Under the pieces are notes generated by a model that did not search any database, had not been told where the DNA came from, and saw only the letters and a program-made list of their open reading frames with translations. DNA of 6,767 nt from DATJSJ01 sp035504175 (GTDB lineage: Bacteria > Pseudomonadota > Alphaproteobacteria > Acetobacterales > Acetobacteraceae), in assembly GCA_035504175.1 (NCBI GenBank), contig DATJSJ010000254.1, positions 1-6,767 of the forward strand, given 5' to 3'. Shown in pieces: positions 6,571 through 6,767 of this stretch; positions within the stretch are counted from its first letter, which is position 1; every line of letters begins with the position of its first letter. Both the position numbers and the translations under genes were made by a program.

Positions 6571-6767
6571 CTACCTGACCTCGCCATGCCGCAAGTGCCA
6601 CTCGACGATGCTCGTGGTCGAGAGGAGGCCGGACCGGGTCCAGGGGTCGGCCGCGAGGGATTGTATGACCTGCTGCTGATCGGACGCCCGGACCACAAGC
6701 AGGACCTGGCCGGTGTCGCCGACCGGCCCGGCCAGTCGCACCAACCCCTCGGCATCCATCCGATTGA
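6571..6767 (-). CDS. YciI-like protein, C-terminal part (cut by window edge)
   Basis: The minus-strand frame ends at a TAG (6571-6573) and stays open through the right edge, so only the last 64 or so residues are seen. The visible sequence has the YCII-domain pattern: LVRLAGPVGDTGQVLLVV, then a helix, then LAADPWTRSGLLSTTSIVEW and a final RHGEVR. The Asp in the A-D-P-W block is the conserved acidic residue of this fold. The family is a small (about 95-100 residues), cytoplasmic ferredoxin-like fold whose physiological role is mostly unknown. The Met at 6757-6759 is probably internal, because a full protein should have about 35 more residues containing the N-terminal strand and the conserved His. 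It is convergent with the pirin gene, 180 bp away. Confidence 0.7.
   Translation of the reverse strand, partial: NRMDAEGLVRLAGPVGDTGQVLLVVRASDQQQVIQSLAADPWTRSGLLSTTSIVEWHLRHGEVR

Noticed and set aside
6483..6755. A 90-codon minus-strand open frame overlapping the YciI-like gene
   Set aside because: It is in another frame of the same strand, with Arg/Ser/Pro-rich shadow composition; the YciI frame has the recognisable domain pattern.

Overview
The window reads as an ordinary, very GC-rich proteobacterial chromosome segment with tightly packed genes. The third-position G/C bias is strong enough to leave long open shadow frames opposite the real genes. The FabI sequence style, the divergent fabI/pdxH pair and the company of a Mn-catalase, an APH/P-loop kinase fusion and tandem-Usp genes suggest an alphaproteobacterium of the Rhodospirillales/Acetobacteraceae (Roseomonas-like) type. 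That placement is inferred from remembered family resemblance, not from a search. No tRNA, rRNA, CRISPR array, insertion sequence or phage gene is visible.

Layout. fabI (enoyl-ACP reductase, minus strand, 93-932) occupies the left end, with overlapping hairpins just past its stop. A 105-bp divergent spacer separates it from pdxH (1038-1673, plus). All genes from pdxH to 6390 are on the plus strand: pdxH, a manganese catalase (1749-2504), a two-domain APH-like kinase plus P-loop ATPase (2614-4086), a tandem universal stress protein (4198-5064), a MarR regulator (5144-5692) and a pirin/quercetinase-like cupin (5689-6390). The last two overlap by ATGA. At the right end, a convergent minus-strand gene for a YciI-like protein (6571-6767) is cut by the window edge.

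How they may work together. fabI and pdxH are housekeeping genes (fatty-acid elongation; PLP supply). The catalase, Usp and MarR-pirin genes fit a peroxide/redox or general stress neighbourhood, but the 75-111 bp gaps mean a single operon is not shown. The only firm co-expression signal is the marR-pirin overlap. Dyads upstream of marR are candidate autoregulatory operators.

No clearly new system was found. The points most worth a second look are the two-domain kinase between two stress genes, the coupled MarR-pirin pair with its operator-like dyads and wing cysteines, and an 18-bp perfect palindrome between the catalase and kinase genes.
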